NCBI GenBank assembly: GCA_963750735.1
Contig: CAVVRY010000011.1
Span: forward strand, 1-64,000
Direction: 5' to 3'
Source: JANTGF01 sp963750735
GTDB lineage: Bacteria; Bacteroidota; Bacteroidia; Bacteroidales; VadinHA17
DNA length: 64,000 bases
Part shown: positions 63,301 through 64,000 of the stretch, one piece after another
Layout: every line of letters begins with the position of its first letter
How positions within the stretch are numbered: the first letter of the stretch is position 1
Notes under the pieces: model-generated
Told to the model about the DNA's origin: nothing
Seen by the model: the letters and a program-made list of their open reading frames with translations, nothing else
Database searches by the model: none
Program-made: the position numbers and the translations under genes

Positions 63301-64000
63301 TCAGTCAAAACCAAAATATCATTCACATTTTCACCAGAAGAAACATTCATTTGAATATTTACTCTATCACCAACCAGTGCTACCTGGTTTCCGACATTTT
63401 TAATAGTTATTAATATTGGTTCATCCTCAGAAAGCAGGCAATCTGAGGCTGGAGACACCAAAGAATTCATAGCCAGATCAATGGAACGGGTAGCTGTCCC
63501 CACAATTTGAATGTTATCCAGCCCTGCTCCCATTCCCCACTGGTAAAAATCATCATAATAAAATCCTATTTGGGTTCCGTTTTTGCATATTTCCTCAGGT
63601 AATTCAATTGATTCAAACTTCCAGTCAAAGGAACTTTCAAGATTTTCCAATTCATGCCATTCCGTTTCTTCCTGCAATTTATATACTACATGTAACTCAT
63701 CAATAGCACCATAAATTCCGGTTTTCAGCAAATAATCAAAAGTGAGAACAACATTGCTATATTCAGCCAAACGGAGAGGTGCCGTGGTTGCAACATCAGC
63801 AACATGCACTGCATCACCGACTGAATAAGAATCGATGCCAATAAATTTTGTGGTGTTATCAGAAAAATCCAGGTAGTAACAATTAAGCGATTCACTGTCC
63901 CCCCATTGCCAGCCCGCCTGATTATTTTTTATGATTACTTCAGTGGGCTCAATCTCGAAGTCAACAATAAATGGCAATGAACGTAAAGTTTGAGGAAAAA
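60321..64000 (-). CDS. Giant T9SS-secreted surface protein with repeated Ig/PKD-like domains (5'-truncated by the window)
   Basis: The frame is open to the window edge: seven codons (FPQTLRS) precede an internal TTG, so the true start lies outside. Within the window: a MAM-like/jelly-roll region (VDFEIEPTEV...) to about 180 residues, a CARDB-like domain, ten PKD/Ig-like repeats of ~71 residues each (consensus SAGxDLSVCEGSTVTL, DNGVVxGVAF, TDxNGCQNTDQVSVTV), and a final ~75-residue type IX secretion sorting domain (VMFPNPVTEVLYIDLG ... LPDGLYFINIMT, ending KKR). It should be exported by T9SS and anchored on the cell surface, possibly as an adhesin or a processed enzyme stalk. Confidence 0.85.
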   Translation of the reverse strand, partial: FPQTLRSLPFIVDFEIEPTEVIIKNNQAGWQWGDSESLNCYYLDFSDNTTKFIGIDSYSVGDAVHVADVATTAPLRLAEYSNVVLTFDYLLKTGIYGAIDELHVVYKLQEETEWHELENLESSFDWKFESIELPEEICKNGTQIGFYYDDFYQWGMGAGLDNIQIVGTATRSIDLAMNSLVSPASDCLLSEDEPILITIKNVGNQVALVGDRVNIQMNVSSGENVNDILVLTENLNIGESLIHQMSSVVDLSDIGTYTFDFNITCSLDNNTSNNSLSTDIDVYGYPQVHILNEDLTFCESDPQILIQVTPTGGTLAGPGVSGLYFNPVLAGEGNHTIIYTFIGPGGCESADQITFTVNALPNVSAGSDQSICEGNTVTLSGSGASSYVWDNGVVDRIAFTSPLGTTTYTVTGTDTNGCQDTDQVSVTVNALPSVSAGPDLSVCEGSTVTLSGSGAVTYVWNNGITNGVSFIPPPGTTIYTLTGTDANGCQDTDQVSVTVNALPNVSAGPDLSICEGSTVTLSGSGASTYIWDKGVTDGIAFIPPPGTTTYKVTGTDYNGCQDTDQVSVTVNVLPSVSAGPDLSVCEGNTVTLSGSGASSYVWDNGVVDGVAFTSSLGTTTYTVTGTDDNGCQNTDQVSVTVNPLPSVSAGQDLSVCEGSTVTLTGSGASSYIWDKGITNGVPFSPPTGTSVYTVIGTDIYGCQNTDQVSVTVNPLPSVSAGQYLSVCEGSTVTLTGSGASSYIWDKGVTNGVPFSPPTGTSVYTVIGTDIYGCQNTDQVSVTVNPLPSVSAGQDLSVCEGSTVTLTGSGASSYIWDKGVTNGVPFSPPTGTSVYTVIGTDIYGCQNTDQVSVTVNPLPSVSAGQYLAVCEGSTLTLTGSGASNYVWDKGVINGVPFSPPTGTSVYTVIGTDIYGCQNTDQVSVTVNPLPSVSAGQDLSVCEGSTVTLTGSGASNYVWDNSVIDGVAFIPPIGTTTFTVVGTNTVGCQSTDQVSVSVNPLPSVIANASNPILCYGESLILSGSGAQSYIWDNGIVNGIAFYPIQSETYTLTGTDGNNCSNSVQVYIPVIRVDTSVSVDGTILTANAEQAGYQWLNSITNQEIAGQIYKSFTPTSNGTYAVEVNQNGCIGISSDYLITALSINENDLGSGLVMFPNPVTEVLYIDLGERYNEIFVRVLNITGKELMNNTFKQKQLLELSLAHLPDGLYFINIMTEDIIETIKIVKKR
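61013..62930 (-). repeat. Nine tandem 213-bp coding repeats
   Basis: Nine head-to-tail copies of a 213-base unit encode 71-residue PKD/Ig-like domains; the period is seen at ggcactccattggtgacacc near 61528, 61741 and 61954. Copies centred at about 61.3-62.1 kb are almost identical in DNA, while outer copies have drifted, so the array has recently expanded from its middle. A tenth, more divergent unit lies at about 60.8-61.0 kb, and another distinct one precedes the array. Confidence 0.85.

Overview
The window looks like a chromosomal stretch of an AT-rich member of the Bacteroidota, probably a Bacteroidales/Marinilabiliales-type organism. The signs are a type IX secretion C-terminal sorting domain on a giant surface protein, -7 boxes of the TAnnTTTG type, A-rich ribosome binding sites, tandem FtsX/MacB-like permeases and many 'PQQ-like' propeller proteins. 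I saw no rRNA, tRNA, CRISPR array, transposase or phage gene.

Layout. 1-2.5 kb: a small regulon (membrane protein, winged-helix regulator, secreted transglutaminase-like protein) with the same palindrome upstream of both transcription units, followed by a decayed formylglycine-generating-enzyme remnant. 2.7-6.1 kb (minus): a D-amino-acid module with an amino-acid racemase fused to a VanX-like dipeptidase, a DUF1611 protein, a cupin and a 40-residue basic protein; then an AraC-type regulator. 7.1-16.6 kb (minus): a dense magnesium/osmotic island with two CorA proteins, a CNNM/CorB-like protein plus a relic of a second copy, an MgtE broken by one base, a soluble MgtE-sensor paralogue and three MscS-type channels. 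16.8-20 kb: a membrane protein, a PurF-like protein without its catalytic cysteine and a DGC zinc-binding protein.

20.3-37.7 kb (plus): the most interesting part, a tightly packed 14-gene run. It combines exported or membrane-anchored beta-propeller proteins, a Cys-rich NHL-like propeller, a 58-residue Cys-rich membrane peptide, a Tat-exported polyferredoxin, a NosR/NapH-like membrane iron-sulfur protein, a HydC-HydB (NuoE-NuoF) fusion, a NuoG/HydA-N-terminus-like iron-sulfur protein with no catalytic domain, a glycosyltransferase and an ABC system. Two more propeller genes converge on it (37.7-40.4 kb). My reading is an NADH-linked redox chain that crosses the membrane and ends at periplasmic propeller proteins; the electron direction and the substrate are unknown. 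Three genes of this run (two propellers and the permease), plus mgtE outside it, carry single-base frameshifts, three of the four in T runs, which could be sequencing error or real decay.

40.5-47.6 kb: small exported proteins, a methyltransferase, an outer-membrane barrel, a second NapH-like protein, a GH43 glycosidase, a membrane protein and an SDR. 47.7-52.7 kb (minus): a molybdenum hydroxylase operon (membrane protein, XdhC-MocA fusion, 2Fe-2S subunit, Mo-binding subunit). 52.8-64 kb (minus): an aldo/keto reductase-ferredoxin, a methyltransferase, a MacB-like permease, a DUF2202 lipoprotein, an Asp/Gly/His/Cys-repeat lipoprotein and the giant T9SS surface protein, which runs off the window edge.
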